In this document: positions 34,079 to 43,566 of the stretch, piece by piece
How positions within the stretch are numbered: the first letter of the stretch is position 1
Layout of the letters: each line of letters starts with the position of its first letter
Source: Blautia sp. AF19-10LB
GTDB lineage: Bacteria; Bacillota; Clostridia; Lachnospirales; Lachnospiraceae
Assembly: GCF_003461245.1 (NCBI RefSeq)
Contig: NZ_QTWS01000004.1
Location: forward strand, 254 to 64,253
Direction of reading: 5' to 3'
Length of the DNA stretch: 64,000 nucleotides
The notes under the pieces: generated by a model
Databases searched by the model: none
What the model was told of the DNA's origin: nothing
Seen by the model: the letters and a program-made list of their open reading frames with translations, nothing else
Translations under genes and position numbers: made by a program

Positions 34079-36271
34079 TCAGTCGAGTTTCAGTCCTGCC
34101 AGCGCCTGTGCAAAAGCGTTGTTTACCGGCTCGTTGGCTTCTTTCTGCTGCTGTTTCAGGTATCGCTGGACATCACGTTTCTTGACTCCTGCCCCTTCTT
34201 TCTCTCGTCTTGCCTGGAAAGAAGACAGTTTTTCTTTGTAACCGCAGGCACATACGAAGGTTTCTTCTTTGCCTTTGACCAGCATTTCCATACGCTTGTG
34301 GCATTTCGGACAGCGGGCATTTGTTGTTCGTGAGATCGTCTCACGGTAGCCGCACTCTCTGTCCTGGCAGACCAGCATCTTGCTGTTCTTTCCGTTGACT
34401 GCCAGAAGACGCTTGCCACAGATCGGGCAGATCTTGTTCGTCAGGTTATCGTGCCGGAATGTTCCCGGTCCCGTTTTTATCTCACTGACGATCTCATTTG
34501 TATAGTCGCGGATATCACTCAGAAAGGTGTCCTGTCTAAGTTTTCCTTTCGCAATGTCAGAAAGTTTCTTTTCCCAGTCTGCTGTCAGTTCCGGTTTCTT
34601 TAAGTCCTCCGGAACCAGTTCCAGAAGCTGTTTTGCTTTGGAAGTCAGATAGATCTCGTTGCCTTTCTTTTCCATCATAAAGCTGTGGAAAAGTTTCTCT
34701 ATAATGTCTGCCCTGGTTGCTACGGTTCCAAGTCCTCCCGTTTCTCCCAGAGTCTTTGCAGCCTGTTTGTCCTTCGTGGAAAGGTATTTGACTGGATTTT
34801 CCATCGCTGCAAGCAGTGTTGCCTCTGTGAAACGTGCCTGGGCTTTGGTCTTGCCGGAATTCAGGTGTACCTGTGTGATACGAAGTTTCTGTCCCTTTTC
34901 AAAGACAGGAAGTTTCTGGTCTTTGAGTTTTTCTTCTTCTGTGTCGTCCTCTTCCTGGAATCCACCCTCGTAGACTTCTTTCCAGCCGGCACTTAAGACT
35001 GTCTTTCCGTTGGCAGCAAAGGTATAACCGCCTGCTGTCCCCTCCATTGAAGTCTGCTCGTATTCAAATGGCGGATACAGAACACTTAAGAAGCGTTTTA
35101 CCACCATATCATAGATCTTGCGCTCTTCGTTTGTCATATGGTCAAGCTGCACGAACTGCTCTGTCGGAATGATCGCATGGTGGTCACTGACCCGTTTATC
35201 GTCCACAAAACTTCCATTTGTGCGGATCGGTTTGTTCAGAAGTGCTCCTGCCAGTTTACGATACGGACCTGTACCGCAGGCCTTGAGTCTTTCTTTGAGT
35301 GTCGGGACTACATCCTTGCCGATATAACGTGAATCTGTTCTCGGATAGGTCAGGACTTTGTGATTTTCATAAAGGCGCTGCATAATATTCAGGGTTTCCT
35401 TGGCAGAAAATCCGTATTTCTGATTTGCCTCTCTCTGGAGAGTTGTCAGATCATAGAGCCCCGGTGCCATTGTCTTCTTTGGTTTCTTTGTGATAGCAGT
35501 GATCTCGATCTGTCCATTCTGGACGCTCTGTGTGATCTCCTCTGCACGTTCTTTCTGGAAAGTACGGAAGCTTCCGCTCTTTGGATCTTTCCAGGTCCAC
35601 TGTACTTCTCCTGCCTGTAAAGATATTCCATAGTAATCCTTCGGTTTGAAGTTTCGTATTTCTTCTTCGCGCATTGCTATGATCGCAAGGGTAGGGGTCT
35701 GCACACGACCGCAGGAAAGCTGCGCATTGTATTTGCAGGTCAGGGCTCGTGTTCCGTTTATTCCTACCAGCCAGTCTGCCTCTGCTCTCGCCACAGCCGC
35801 TCTGTACAGGTTATTGTACTCTCTTCCATCTTTAAGATTCTGGAATCCGTCTTTGATCGCTTTGTCTGTCACGGATGAGATCCATAATCGCCTGATTGGC
35901 TTATGGCATCCGGATTTGTCCAGGATCCATCTTGCTACGAGTTCGCCCTCTCTTCCGGCATCTGTGGCGATGATGATGTCTCCGATGTCCTTACGGAAAA
36001 GCTGCGTCTTGACCGCCTGATATTGTTTCGATGTCTGGCGGATCACGACCAGCTTCATCTTATCCGGCATCATAGGGAGCGTCTGCATATCCCATTTCAT
36101 GTACTTCTTATCATATTCTTCAGGATCTGCCAGAGTTACCAGGTGTCCTAGTGCCCAGGTCACAGCATAGTCCTTTCCTTCCAGGACTCCGTTCCCTTTC
36201 TGATTACAATGGAAAACCCTTGCAATGTCTCTTGCCACGGAAGGCTTCTCCGCAATTACCAATGATTTCAT
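34079..36271 (-). CDS. topB: DNA topoisomerase III
   Basis: A 730-residue type IA topoisomerase that decatenates single-stranded DNA links. The TOPRIM domain starts MKSLVIAEKPSVARDIARVF and holds IATDAGREGELVARWIL; the active-site Tyr is in VLTYPRTDSRYI. The C terminus carries two four-Cys zinc ribbons (CPICGKRLL ... CQDRECGY and CPKCHKRMEM ... CACGYKE), as in Firmicute TopB-like proteins. The host chromosome normally also has topA; extra TopB copies ride on conjugative elements, but no other element genes are here, so this appears chromosomal. Followed closely by the Lon-like ATPase gene. Confidence 0.93.
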   Translation of the reverse strand: MKSLVIAEKPSVARDIARVFHCNQKGNGVLEGKDYAVTWALGHLVTLADPEEYDKKYMKWDMQTLPMMPDKMKLVVIRQTSKQYQAVKTQLFRKDIGDIIIATDAGREGELVARWILDKSGCHKPIRRLWISSVTDKAIKDGFQNLKDGREYNNLYRAAVARAEADWLVGINGTRALTCKYNAQLSCGRVQTPTLAIIAMREEEIRNFKPKDYYGISLQAGEVQWTWKDPKSGSFRTFQKERAEEITQSVQNGQIEITAITKKPKKTMAPGLYDLTTLQREANQKYGFSAKETLNIMQRLYENHKVLTYPRTDSRYIGKDVVPTLKERLKACGTGPYRKLAGALLNKPIRTNGSFVDDKRVSDHHAIIPTEQFVQLDHMTNEERKIYDMVVKRFLSVLYPPFEYEQTSMEGTAGGYTFAANGKTVLSAGWKEVYEGGFQEEDDTEEEKLKDQKLPVFEKGQKLRITQVHLNSGKTKAQARFTEATLLAAMENPVKYLSTKDKQAAKTLGETGGLGTVATRADIIEKLFHSFMMEKKGNEIYLTSKAKQLLELVPEDLKKPELTADWEKKLSDIAKGKLRQDTFLSDIRDYTNEIVSEIKTGPGTFRHDNLTNKICPICGKRLLAVNGKNSKMLVCQDRECGYRETISRTTNARCPKCHKRMEMLVKGKEETFVCACGYKEKLSSFQARREKEGAGVKKRDVQRYLKQQQKEANEPVNNAFAQALAGLKLD

Positions 36272-36353
36272 TTATTCTAAATCCTCTCAGAAGTTTTCTC
36301 TGAAAATGAGTATATCATAGAATTGCATTTTGACCAACAAAAAAGGAAGATTT

Positions 36354-37019
36354 TCATCTTCCTATCTTGTAACCGACGCCCCGTACTGTTTCGATCAGAT
36401 CTCCGGCACTGCCAAGTTTCTGCCGCAGCGTACGGATATGTACATCCACTGTTCTGCTTTCTCCATCAAATTCATAACCCCAGATCTGGTTCAGAAGCTG
36501 TGTTCTGGAAAGGACCATTCCGCTGTTCTTAAGCAGCAGGCACAGCATCTCATATTCCTTAAGTGTCAGGGTAACCGGCTCCTGGTCAACAGTCACTACA
36601 TGGCGGACCGGGCATACATAAAGGTTCTCAAGCCGGTATTCTTCTGCGCCTTTGTCCTCTGCTCTTCGAAGTGCTGCCTTGATCCTGGAGATGAGTTCCA
36701 TCATCCGGAACGGCTTCGGAATATAGTCATCTGCACCGCTGTCCAATCCCATCACGACATCATATTCGCTTCCCTTTGCTGTCAGCATGATGATCGGAAG
36801 TTTCCTGGTGTCCGGTCTTGTCCTGAGTTTCTTAAGAATGGAGATTCCGTCCTCCTCCGGAAGCATCACATCCAGAAGGATCAAGGACGGAACCTGTTTC
36901 TCCAGTTCCTTCCAGAAAAGGGATGGGCGTTCGAATCCTTTTGCATCCAATCCCTGACTTTTTAGTGTATATACCACAAGCTCGCGGATACTTTCATCAT
37001 CTTCTACCAAGTAGATCAT
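36354..37019 (-). CDS. OmpR/PhoB-family response regulator, orphan
   Basis: A 221-residue two-domain regulator. The receiver has MIYLVEDDES (acidic pocket), LILLDVMLPEEDG (phospho-acceptor Asp), IIMLTAKG (Thr) and YIPKPF (Lys). The winged helix has LTLKEYEMLCLLLKNSGMVL and RTVDVHIRTLRQKLG. No histidine kinase is adjacent on either side, which is unusual for this class. The downstream topB gene is 80 bp away and may or may not be in the same transcript. Confidence 0.9.
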   Translation of the reverse strand: MIYLVEDDESIRELVVYTLKSQGLDAKGFERPSLFWKELEKQVPSLILLDVMLPEEDGISILKKLRTRPDTRKLPIIMLTAKGSEYDVVMGLDSGADDYIPKPFRMMELISRIKAALRRAEDKGAEEYRLENLYVCPVRHVVTVDQEPVTLTLKEYEMLCLLLKNSGMVLSRTQLLNQIWGYEFDGESRTVDVHIRTLRQKLGSAGDLIETVRGVGYKIGR

Positions 37020-37177
37020 TTATTTTTACCTCTCTCATTTTTCAATTTAAGCCAAGTATACGCACGCTTCGTAAAATCTTTAGTCTTTTGACTGTTAAAT
37101 CTTTGTAAAGGCAAGTCCTGATTGTAAATTACAGAAAACAATGTTATCATAAAAAAAGAATCGTTTTGGAGGATATT

Positions 37178-38104
37178 ATGTATTATTTTATCGTAAATCC
37201 TAATTCCCGCTCAGGGAAAGGTGCTCTTATATGGAAGGAACTTCGCAGGACTCTTCGACAGAAACATATTTCTTACAAGGCTGTCTTTACCGGATACCGC
37301 GGTCATGCGGTCAAACTGGCGGCTTCCGTCACAGCAAAAGCATCACCGGAACATCCTGTTTATCTGATCGCAGTCGGCGGTGACGGTACGATCCAGGAGG
37401 TTCTTTCCGGTGTTAAGGATCTGTCCTGTATTTATTTTGGTTATATCCCGACAGGATCCGGGAATGATTTCTGCCGCAGCATGCAGCTCCCACAGGACCC
37501 GCACGAGGCACTGGACTGCATCCTCAAAAGAAAACACATCGCATCCATGGATGTCCCGGTCATCTCCATCAAGGGACGCAAAAGTCATTTCGCGATCAGC
37601 TGCGGTATCGGGTTTGACGCTGCAGTATGCCACGAAGTAAGCGTCACCCCTATGAAAAAAATACTTAACCGTGTGGGCCTGGGGAAACTTGTTTATCTCT
37701 TTGTCGCGCTGAAACAGCTTCTGTTCCTGAAGCCTGTTCCTGTGACACTCCGGATGGATGAAGAACGTATCTACCCATTCCACAAGGTATATTTCGCGGC
37801 AGTGATGAACCAGAAATACGAGGGCGGCGGCTTCAAATTCTGCCCTGATGCCAGCCCTTCTGACGGATATCTTGATGTAATCGTTGTCGACGGACTGAGC
37901 AAGCTTAAGGTTCTCTTCTGTCTTCCGACTGCATTCTGGGGCAAGCATACACAGTTCACCGGAATCCATATCTTCCGCTGCAAAAAGGTCGAAGTATTCA
38001 GTACTGTCCCACTTGCGGTACATAAAGACGGAGAATCCGCCGGCATTCAGGAGACTTTTTCCGTTTCTATCGAGAAAGAACCGGTGAAGATCATTCTTCC
38101 GTAA
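37178..38104 (+). CDS. Diacylglycerol/lipid kinase (YegS/DgkB family)
   Basis: A 308-residue soluble kinase that phosphorylates a membrane lipid, most often diacylglycerol. Motifs: YFIVNPNSRSGKG at the start, IAVGGDGTIQEVLSG (nucleotide-binding GGDGT), FGYIPTGSGNDFCRSM, and the C-terminal DGESAGIQETFSVSIE. The ATG at 37178 has GGAGG five bases upstream. Divergent from the response regulator and convergent with the GT2 gene; a strong terminator follows. Confidence 0.9.
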   Translation: MYYFIVNPNSRSGKGALIWKELRRTLRQKHISYKAVFTGYRGHAVKLAASVTAKASPEHPVYLIAVGGDGTIQEVLSGVKDLSCIYFGYIPTGSGNDFCRSMQLPQDPHEALDCILKRKHIASMDVPVISIKGRKSHFAISCGIGFDAAVCHEVSVTPMKKILNRVGLGKLVYLFVALKQLLFLKPVPVTLRMDEERIYPFHKVYFAAVMNQKYEGGGFKFCPDASPSDGYLDVIVVDGLSKLKVLFCLPTAFWGKHTQFTGIHIFRCKKVEVFSTVPLAVHKDGESAGIQETFSVSIEKEPVKIILP

Positions 38105-38116
38105 ACAGAAACTATT

Positions 38117-38160
38117 AAAGGCTTTCGACAGGAATTATCGTATCCCTGCTGAAAGCCTTT
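38117..38160. terminator. Bidirectional terminator between lipid kinase and GT2 genes
   Basis: AAAGGCTTTC (38117-38126) pairs with GAAAGCCTTT (38151-38160), and the inner bases ACAGG/CCTG extend the stem. T or A runs flank both sides. Confidence 0.75.
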
Positions 38161-38179
38161 CGTTTCTTATATTATTTCT

Positions 38180-39193
38180 TTAGTTGAATCCATAGAATTT
38201 CTGGCATACTTTATAAGCTGCCACGAACATCTTTCTGCCGGCTCTGCCTGGAAGATTTGCTGCACGTCCGAGGACACTGTAGCGAAGTTTATGGTACAGC
38301 CAGCGGTCCAGCTCACGGATGTATTCCATGAGTTCTTTTTTCTTATCGAGTGCTTCCTGTGTGCCGGCGCGTACCAGCATGATGGAAGAAACTGTTGTGA
38401 TGATATCCAGGTAACTGAGCATATATTTCTTCAGGTGCTTGTTACTGAACTGACATCTGTGGAAAGCATCTGCCATCAGTTTGTTGACTCTGATCTGCTG
38501 GTCGATCCTCTTGATCATAACCCTCTCATTTACAGACTGATCATCACGGCCAATAAAGTAACGATAAAAATTCACATCCAGATAATACATGTTCTGAACA
38601 TATGGAAGCGGCTCAAATGCAAACAGGTTGTCTACATAAAACGTATGCTTCGGAAGCTCCAGACCACATTCGTGGAGCAGTTCAGTACGGTAGATCATGG
38701 AATGCATGAGGAGATATTTTCCCTTAGGCATACGCACCTTGTCCCACTCAAAGATTTCGTTTACCGGGAGACAGTGTCTGTACTGCATGACCTTTTTCCT
38801 TGCTACGCCCTGTTTCTCATATACGAAATTGCTGATCAGAAGATCAACCGTCTTTGGTCCGCGGATAAGTTCTTCCAGAGTCTTGAGGATCTGCTCATAC
38901 GCTTCTGCATTTACCCAGTCGTCGCTGTCCACGACTTTAAAATAAAGTCCGCTTGCATTTCTGATTCCTGCGTTGACTGCTTCGCCGTGACCGCCGTTTT
39001 CCTGGTGGATTGCCTTGACGATCGTCGGATATTTCTTTGCATAAGCATCTGCAATCTCTGCTGTGCGGTCGGATGATCCGTCATTTACGACAAGGATCTC
39101 CACATCTTCGCCTCCTACAAGAAGGGAATCAATGCACTTCTCCATATATGCTTCTGAATTATAACATGGAATTGCAATACTTAAAATTTTCAT
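38180..39193 (-). CDS. Family 2 glycosyltransferase
   Basis: A 337-residue GT-A enzyme. N-terminal motifs: LSIAIPCYNSEAYMEKCIDS, ILVVNDGSSDRTAEIAD (nucleotide-sugar Asp) and YFKVVDSDDWVN (metal-binding DxD). The C terminus has basic helices (RAANLPGRAGRKMFVAAYKV) but no clear membrane helix. The acceptor is unknown; a role in exopolysaccharide or teichoic acid is possible. It lies 23 bp after mutY on the same strand. Confidence 0.88.
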   Translation of the reverse strand: MKILSIAIPCYNSEAYMEKCIDSLLVGGEDVEILVVNDGSSDRTAEIADAYAKKYPTIVKAIHQENGGHGEAVNAGIRNASGLYFKVVDSDDWVNAEAYEQILKTLEELIRGPKTVDLLISNFVYEKQGVARKKVMQYRHCLPVNEIFEWDKVRMPKGKYLLMHSMIYRTELLHECGLELPKHTFYVDNLFAFEPLPYVQNMYYLDVNFYRYFIGRDDQSVNERVMIKRIDQQIRVNKLMADAFHRCQFSNKHLKKYMLSYLDIITTVSSIMLVRAGTQEALDKKKELMEYIRELDRWLYHKLRYSVLGRAANLPGRAGRKMFVAAYKVCQKFYGFN

Positions 39194-39216
39194 CGGTATT
39201 ATTCCTCCTGTGTGTG

Positions 39217-40263
39217 TTATTCCCTGATATATTTTGTGTACGCGCTGAATGCTGATGGGATCGCATATTGATCGTCGGACTGCCTTTTACCGACAAAAAG
39301 CAGATCATTCTGACGGATTTCTTCCAGTGAGGAAACACGGACCCTGTAGGCAGTCATCCTCCATTCAATATGTGAAAAAATATGCTTTGCTTCCGGAAGT
39401 GCTTCTATACGAAGCGGTTCCAGATCCATGGCTTTGACGCTCTCCAGTACTTCCTCTTCAGAGAGATGTCCCTTAAGATTCGGAAACTCATATAATCCCG
39501 CAAGAAGTCCTCTCGATGGACGCCTGCGGATTGCTGTCTTTTCTCCATCCTGGATCACAAGAACGGTCCGATCTTCCAGCTTCCTGTCTTTCTTCTGTGC
39601 TTTGACGGGAAATCTGTCGATCGTTCCATGAGCTCTTGCCCCGCAGCAAAAAGCCACCGGACAGACATCGCATTTGGGTTCGCCATTTGGCACACAGACA
39701 ACTGCGCCGAGTTCCATCAGTGCCTGATTGAAATCTCCGGGGTACTCCCCTGGCATGATCTCCTGAAGCTTATTTTCTATCCGTTTCTTTACAGACTGCT
39801 TCATGATATCACCATCATCCTCTATAATCCTGGTGATCACGCGAAGTACATTTCCATCTACTGCCGGAACCGGTATATCATAAGCGATCGATGCAATTGC
39901 TCCTGCTGTATAGCTTCCGATTCCCTTAAGGGAAAGAAGTTTCTCGTAAGATGCCGGAAGCACACCATCATATTCCTCCACAACCGTCTGTGCCGCAATC
40001 TGCATATTCCGGACGCGGTTGTAATACCCAAGTCCCTCCCACAGTTTGAGAAGCTTCTCCTCCGGGCACTCTGCAAGTGCCGCCGGATCCGGAAGTTCTT
40101 CTGTGAACCTGCGAAAATATGGCTTCACTGCCTCCACTCTCGTCTGCTGCAGCATGATCTCCGACACCCAGGTATAATAGGCATTGTGCCGGTCTCTCCA
40201 TGGAAGGCTGCGCTTATTCTGCCTGTACCACTCTGTCAGTGGCTTTACAATGTCATTCAGCAT
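39217..40263 (-). CDS. mutY: A/G-specific adenine glycosylase
   Basis: A 348-residue base-excision repair enzyme that removes A opposite 8-oxoG. Visible are WRDRHNAYYTWVSEIMLQQT with the catalytic Glu after R-V, the helix-hairpin-helix LLSLKGIGSYTAGAIASIAY with the catalytic Asp in VPAVDGNVLRV, the iron-sulfur ligands in CVPNGEPKCDVCPVAFCCG, and a C-terminal NUDIX-like 8-oxoG-reading domain (HIFSHIEWRMTAYRV). Length and motif order are typical. Confidence 0.95.
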   Translation of the reverse strand: MLNDIVKPLTEWYRQNKRSLPWRDRHNAYYTWVSEIMLQQTRVEAVKPYFRRFTEELPDPAALAECPEEKLLKLWEGLGYYNRVRNMQIAAQTVVEEYDGVLPASYEKLLSLKGIGSYTAGAIASIAYDIPVPAVDGNVLRVITRIIEDDGDIMKQSVKKRIENKLQEIMPGEYPGDFNQALMELGAVVCVPNGEPKCDVCPVAFCCGARAHGTIDRFPVKAQKKDRKLEDRTVLVIQDGEKTAIRRRPSRGLLAGLYEFPNLKGHLSEEEVLESVKAMDLEPLRIEALPEAKHIFSHIEWRMTAYRVRVSSLEEIRQNDLLFVGKRQSDDQYAIPSAFSAYTKYIRE

Positions 40264-40442
40264 TCTTCTAGTCCTGTCTTGTTTTTTTGTCTTATTATTA
40301 TCAGTATCAGTAAACAGTACCCTCAGTATACCATAAATCCCGCTAAAAGACAGTTGATTTTTTTTATTTTACCATATAGAATATGAATTAAGGCAATTTT
40401 ACCAGTATGATAAATCTCATTTTTTCCTGAAAGGACTATATT

Positions 40443-41063
40443 ATGGACAGTATTATTTTTGATGTAGATGGAACTTTGTGGAATTCCACCGGAATCGTGG
40501 CGAAAGCCTGGGAAAACTATCTCCGCAATGTTGAACAGATCGAACTTCCTCTGACGGCTGAGATCATTGCTTCTATGTTCGGACAGCCGCTTCCGGATAT
40601 TGCAAAGCAGATTTTTCCAGATGCCTCCAGAGAAGAACAGCTCCGTCTGATCGACCGATGCTGTAACGCAGAGCATGAAGCACTTCTTAAGGAATGCGCC
40701 CCTCTGTACGAAGATCTGGAGAAAGCCCTCCAGCTTTTAGCTGAGAAATACCCGCTGTATATCGTGAGCAACTGTGAGGCCGGCTATATTGAAGTATTTC
40801 TTGAAGCCACCGGCTTCGGCAAATATTTCAAAGGTCATCTGTGCAATGGTGATAACAATCTCGATAAGGGTTCCAACATCTCCCTCATCGCCAGAACTTA
40901 TGATATGAAATCCCCGGTTTATGTCGGTGACACTATGGGAGATTTCCTTTCCTGCCGCAAGGCTGGCGTTCCGTTTGTCTTTGCTTCCTATGGATTCGGA
41001 GATGTACCGGAACCGGATGAGATCATCCGTAAGCCAATGGATCTCGTCGATCTTTTTTGTTAA
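40443..41063 (+). CDS. HAD-superfamily hydrolase (phosphoglycolate phosphatase-like)
   Basis: A 206-residue phosphatase with HAD motif I IIFDVDGTLWNS, motif II YIVSNCEAG, and motifs III/IV around KGSNISLI and VYVGDTMGDFLSCRKAGVPF. A helical cap lies at residues 17-80. The likely substrate is a small phosphometabolite. Single gene, ended by a strong hairpin shared with the DUF3784 gene. Confidence 0.88.
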   Translation: MDSIIFDVDGTLWNSTGIVAKAWENYLRNVEQIELPLTAEIIASMFGQPLPDIAKQIFPDASREEQLRLIDRCCNAEHEALLKECAPLYEDLEKALQLLAEKYPLYIVSNCEAGYIEVFLEATGFGKYFKGHLCNGDNNLDKGSNISLIARTYDMKSPVYVGDTMGDFLSCRKAGVPFVFASYGFGDVPEPDEIIRKPMDLVDLFC

Positions 41064-41082
41064 AAAATATCCTGAAAAGTAA

Positions 41083-41121
41083 CAGGAGCGTGGAAACTTC
41101 GAAATCGTTTCCACGCTCCTG
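41083..41121. terminator. Bidirectional terminator
   Basis: CAGGAGCGTGGAAAC (41083-41097) and GTTTCCACGCTCCTG (41107-41121) pair perfectly with a 9-nt loop; TTTT follows on the plus strand. Confidence 0.85.
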
Positions 41122-41133
41122 TTTTGATTATTT

Positions 41134-41430
41134 TTATTTCTTTTTGCATTTGTATTTGAGGTAAAGTCCAAGTCCTACCATAACGAGCAGTAACAGAATC
41201 ACATAAATGATTTCTGATGCTATTCCCTCTGTATAGGAGTCAATTCCTGTCAGAATACCGATCAAAATCAGTGCCACGCCGGAACCCTTGGTCATCTTGG
41301 CTTCATCGTATTTCGCTTTGCGGAGTTCTGCATTTCCTCCTTTGAGTAAAAAATCTCCGTGTCCTGTCAGAAGCAGGATTCCTGCGATCAGTGCTGCTGC
41401 CGTAAGCAAAAAATCAAATGATTTTCCCAT
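41134..41430 (-). CDS. Small membrane protein, DUF3784-like
   Basis: A 98-residue protein with three hydrophobic segments: residues 6-22 (FLLTAAALIAGILLLTG), 50-66 (VALILIGILTGID) and 74-92 (IIYVILLLLVMVGLGLYL), ending KYKCKKK. The middle KYDEAKMTKGSG loop fits DUF3784 proteins, whose function is unknown. It starts 22 bp after the L,D-transpeptidase gene, on the same strand. Confidence 0.65.
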   Translation of the reverse strand: MGKSFDFLLTAAALIAGILLLTGHGDFLLKGGNAELRKAKYDEAKMTKGSGVALILIGILTGIDSYTEGIASEIIYVILLLLVMVGLGLYLKYKCKKK

Positions 41431-41451
41431 TATTTTCTCTCCTGTAATTCT

Positions 41452-43305
41452 TTAGTAAAAGCATACGATCGGAACGTCATACTGAATCAGATCATACAGT
41501 ACCTCTGCATTTTCCGGTGGAAGATTTATGCATCCATGGGATCCACTTGTCAGATAAATATCACCGCCAAATTCGTCTCTCCAGTCTGCATCATGGAAAC
41601 CAATACCTCCGTCAAACGGCATCCAGTATTGTACCGGCTGTTCATAATAATTTGCAGTTCCCTTCTGTCCGCCTCTCAGTACATCCGGACTCTTCTTATA
41701 ATATAAGGTGAAGATACCGGCATGTGTCTGACGGTCAGCATAACTCATATTACCGGACACAAAATCTGATTCAAAAATATTCACACCGTCCTGATAATAG
41801 TACATATGCTGTTCACTGAGATCCACTTCAATATAAGTATTACCCAGGTCATTCACACCATAAGCATTCGCTGTCTGAGAATAAACAGGTTCCCGCGTTG
41901 TCTGTGTTCCTGACTGAATCTCCTGACTCAGCTGAGCAGTTTCTGCCGCCTGATCGATCTTCCATCCATAGACGGAACTGGATACATACACTGTTCTTCC
42001 GCTTGTTGCCTGAAACTCTCTCTCTGTACCAACAGTATCATAAGTTGCTGCAAGCTGTGCAACATAATCTGCCACGTGCTGCTGGAAAGAATTGTCATCC
42101 CATACCAGCTGACCTTTCTCATCAAACTGCATCCAGTCCTTAATCGTATTACCATCCAGTGTCGTACTCTGGTCACCAAATGTATAAGTAATGCTTGCCT
42201 TCGTATAGTTGTTGCATGCTTCCAGTGCTGACTGAAGTGCCGGATCATCCTGGGTCACTTCTGCGGATACGTAAGCATCCTGGTTATCACTGAAATCTAT
42301 ACTTGCTTCATTAGCTTCCACTGCCGCATCAAGAAGTTTGTATGCTTCTTTGATGTTCAGTTTGCTTCCCTCTGTTTCCGGTACGATCACAAACTGATTA
42401 TCCCGAAATGCCACATAGGCATTCTCCGGTTCTACCTGATTCTCGGCCTGTGCACAATTCAGAGATTTGAGCTGTTCCTGAAGAAGTGTCTTATTATAGC
42501 CGACATTCTCGGATACGGTGTAGCTTTTCTGTTCGTAGAGACCCCTGATCCATTCATATGGTTTCTGTTTCTTAAGAAGCTGAAGGATTTCGCCAGTAGA
42601 CATATACTGGTAATCAATGTCCTCGCCTCTGATCGTCTGCGCAGCTATATTTCTGGAAGAAACTTCAATGGAGTATTCACTGAGTTTTTCTGCCATAAGC
42701 TGCTCTACTTCATATGCTGTCTTCTGCGAACAGTCAACTCCATTGATCCAGGTTCCCTCAAAGAAACGATCTGTAAAATAATAACTGATTCCGCCGTAGG
42801 CACATCCACCCAGAACTATTATCATCAGCATCACCAGACCAAAGATTTTCAGGCCTTTGTGAGTTTTCTTCTTGGCTCTGGTTCCTGGTGGAACATCTGA
42901 ATTCTGATCCAGCTCATCCATTGGAACATAAATTACCGGACCGGGACGTGCTGACTTGTGTCTGCTTCGAACTGCCGGAACTTCTTCCTCTTGTTCCGGT
43001 TCTTCTTCCATCACTTCTTCTGATTCCTCTTCATCTGCTTCTTCCGAAGAATCAGTCCATACTTTTGTCTTCTCGTAGTCGTCCTCAGTTTCCCTTATCT
43101 CACGATTTTCCTCGTCCGGAGCTTCATTATCTGGTTCTTCATCTTCCGGATCCTCGTAATCAACCTGTATATCGTCAAACTCATCCTCGTCATCATCCAG
43201 AATTTTATCCAATGTCGCATTGATTCTGTCTTCGATATCTGTAGTCTCATCTGGTCTGCCTACATCATCCTCCGGCAAAGTTCCCTTATTTTCTTCGTTG
43301 TTCAT
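41452..43305 (-). CDS. L,D-transpeptidase with VanW-like/peptidoglycan-binding N-terminal region
   Basis: A 617-residue cell-wall enzyme. The first 130 residues are a cytosolic acidic stretch, followed by one membrane helix (LKIFGLVMLMIIVLGGCAYG) and an extracellular region with a repeated PG_binding_4-like domain (residues 170-460). The YkuD catalytic domain is C-terminal: YIEVDLSEQHMYYYQDG, and HDADW ... LTSGSHGCINLP, in which Cys is the nucleophile. It forms 3-3 peptidoglycan crosslinks or attaches proteins. The ATG at 43305 has AGGGGAGT upstream. Confidence 0.92.
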   Translation of the reverse strand: MNNEENKGTLPEDDVGRPDETTDIEDRINATLDKILDDDEDEFDDIQVDYEDPEDEEPDNEAPDEENREIRETEDDYEKTKVWTDSSEEADEEESEEVMEEEPEQEEEVPAVRSRHKSARPGPVIYVPMDELDQNSDVPPGTRAKKKTHKGLKIFGLVMLMIIVLGGCAYGGISYYFTDRFFEGTWINGVDCSQKTAYEVEQLMAEKLSEYSIEVSSRNIAAQTIRGEDIDYQYMSTGEILQLLKKQKPYEWIRGLYEQKSYTVSENVGYNKTLLQEQLKSLNCAQAENQVEPENAYVAFRDNQFVIVPETEGSKLNIKEAYKLLDAAVEANEASIDFSDNQDAYVSAEVTQDDPALQSALEACNNYTKASITYTFGDQSTTLDGNTIKDWMQFDEKGQLVWDDNSFQQHVADYVAQLAATYDTVGTEREFQATSGRTVYVSSSVYGWKIDQAAETAQLSQEIQSGTQTTREPVYSQTANAYGVNDLGNTYIEVDLSEQHMYYYQDGVNIFESDFVSGNMSYADRQTHAGIFTLYYKKSPDVLRGGQKGTANYYEQPVQYWMPFDGGIGFHDADWRDEFGGDIYLTSGSHGCINLPPENAEVLYDLIQYDVPIVCFY

Positions 43306-43523
43306 TCTATACTCCCCTGCAATCAGCAAAATGGATGAATTCCTCATTGCTGCCATTTTTCTGTAACGCTTCTATTATAACATACTTCTGCCTTTTTGCA
43401 CCTTAAATTGCATCTTTTTTTATGAAATGCCAAATTTCTGCACAGGTGTTATATTATGTTATTTCTCAGTATAACAAAAAATCTTTTATTTATTGTATCC
43501 TTGCTTATACTTTCTATTCCCGC

Positions 43524-43555
43524 AAAAAACGCGGGATACATTTCTGCATCCCGCG
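43524..43555 (-). terminator. Terminator of the surface protein gene
   Basis: CGCGGGAT (43530-43537) and ATCCCGCG (43548-43555) pair; on the minus strand the stem is followed by six T residues. Confidence 0.85.
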
Positions 43556-43566
43556 CTTTGGTTAAA

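Noticed and set aside
34079..36271. TopB as a sign of an integrative conjugative element
   Set aside because: No relaxase, conjugation or integrase genes accompany it; the neighbours are ordinary chromosomal genes.
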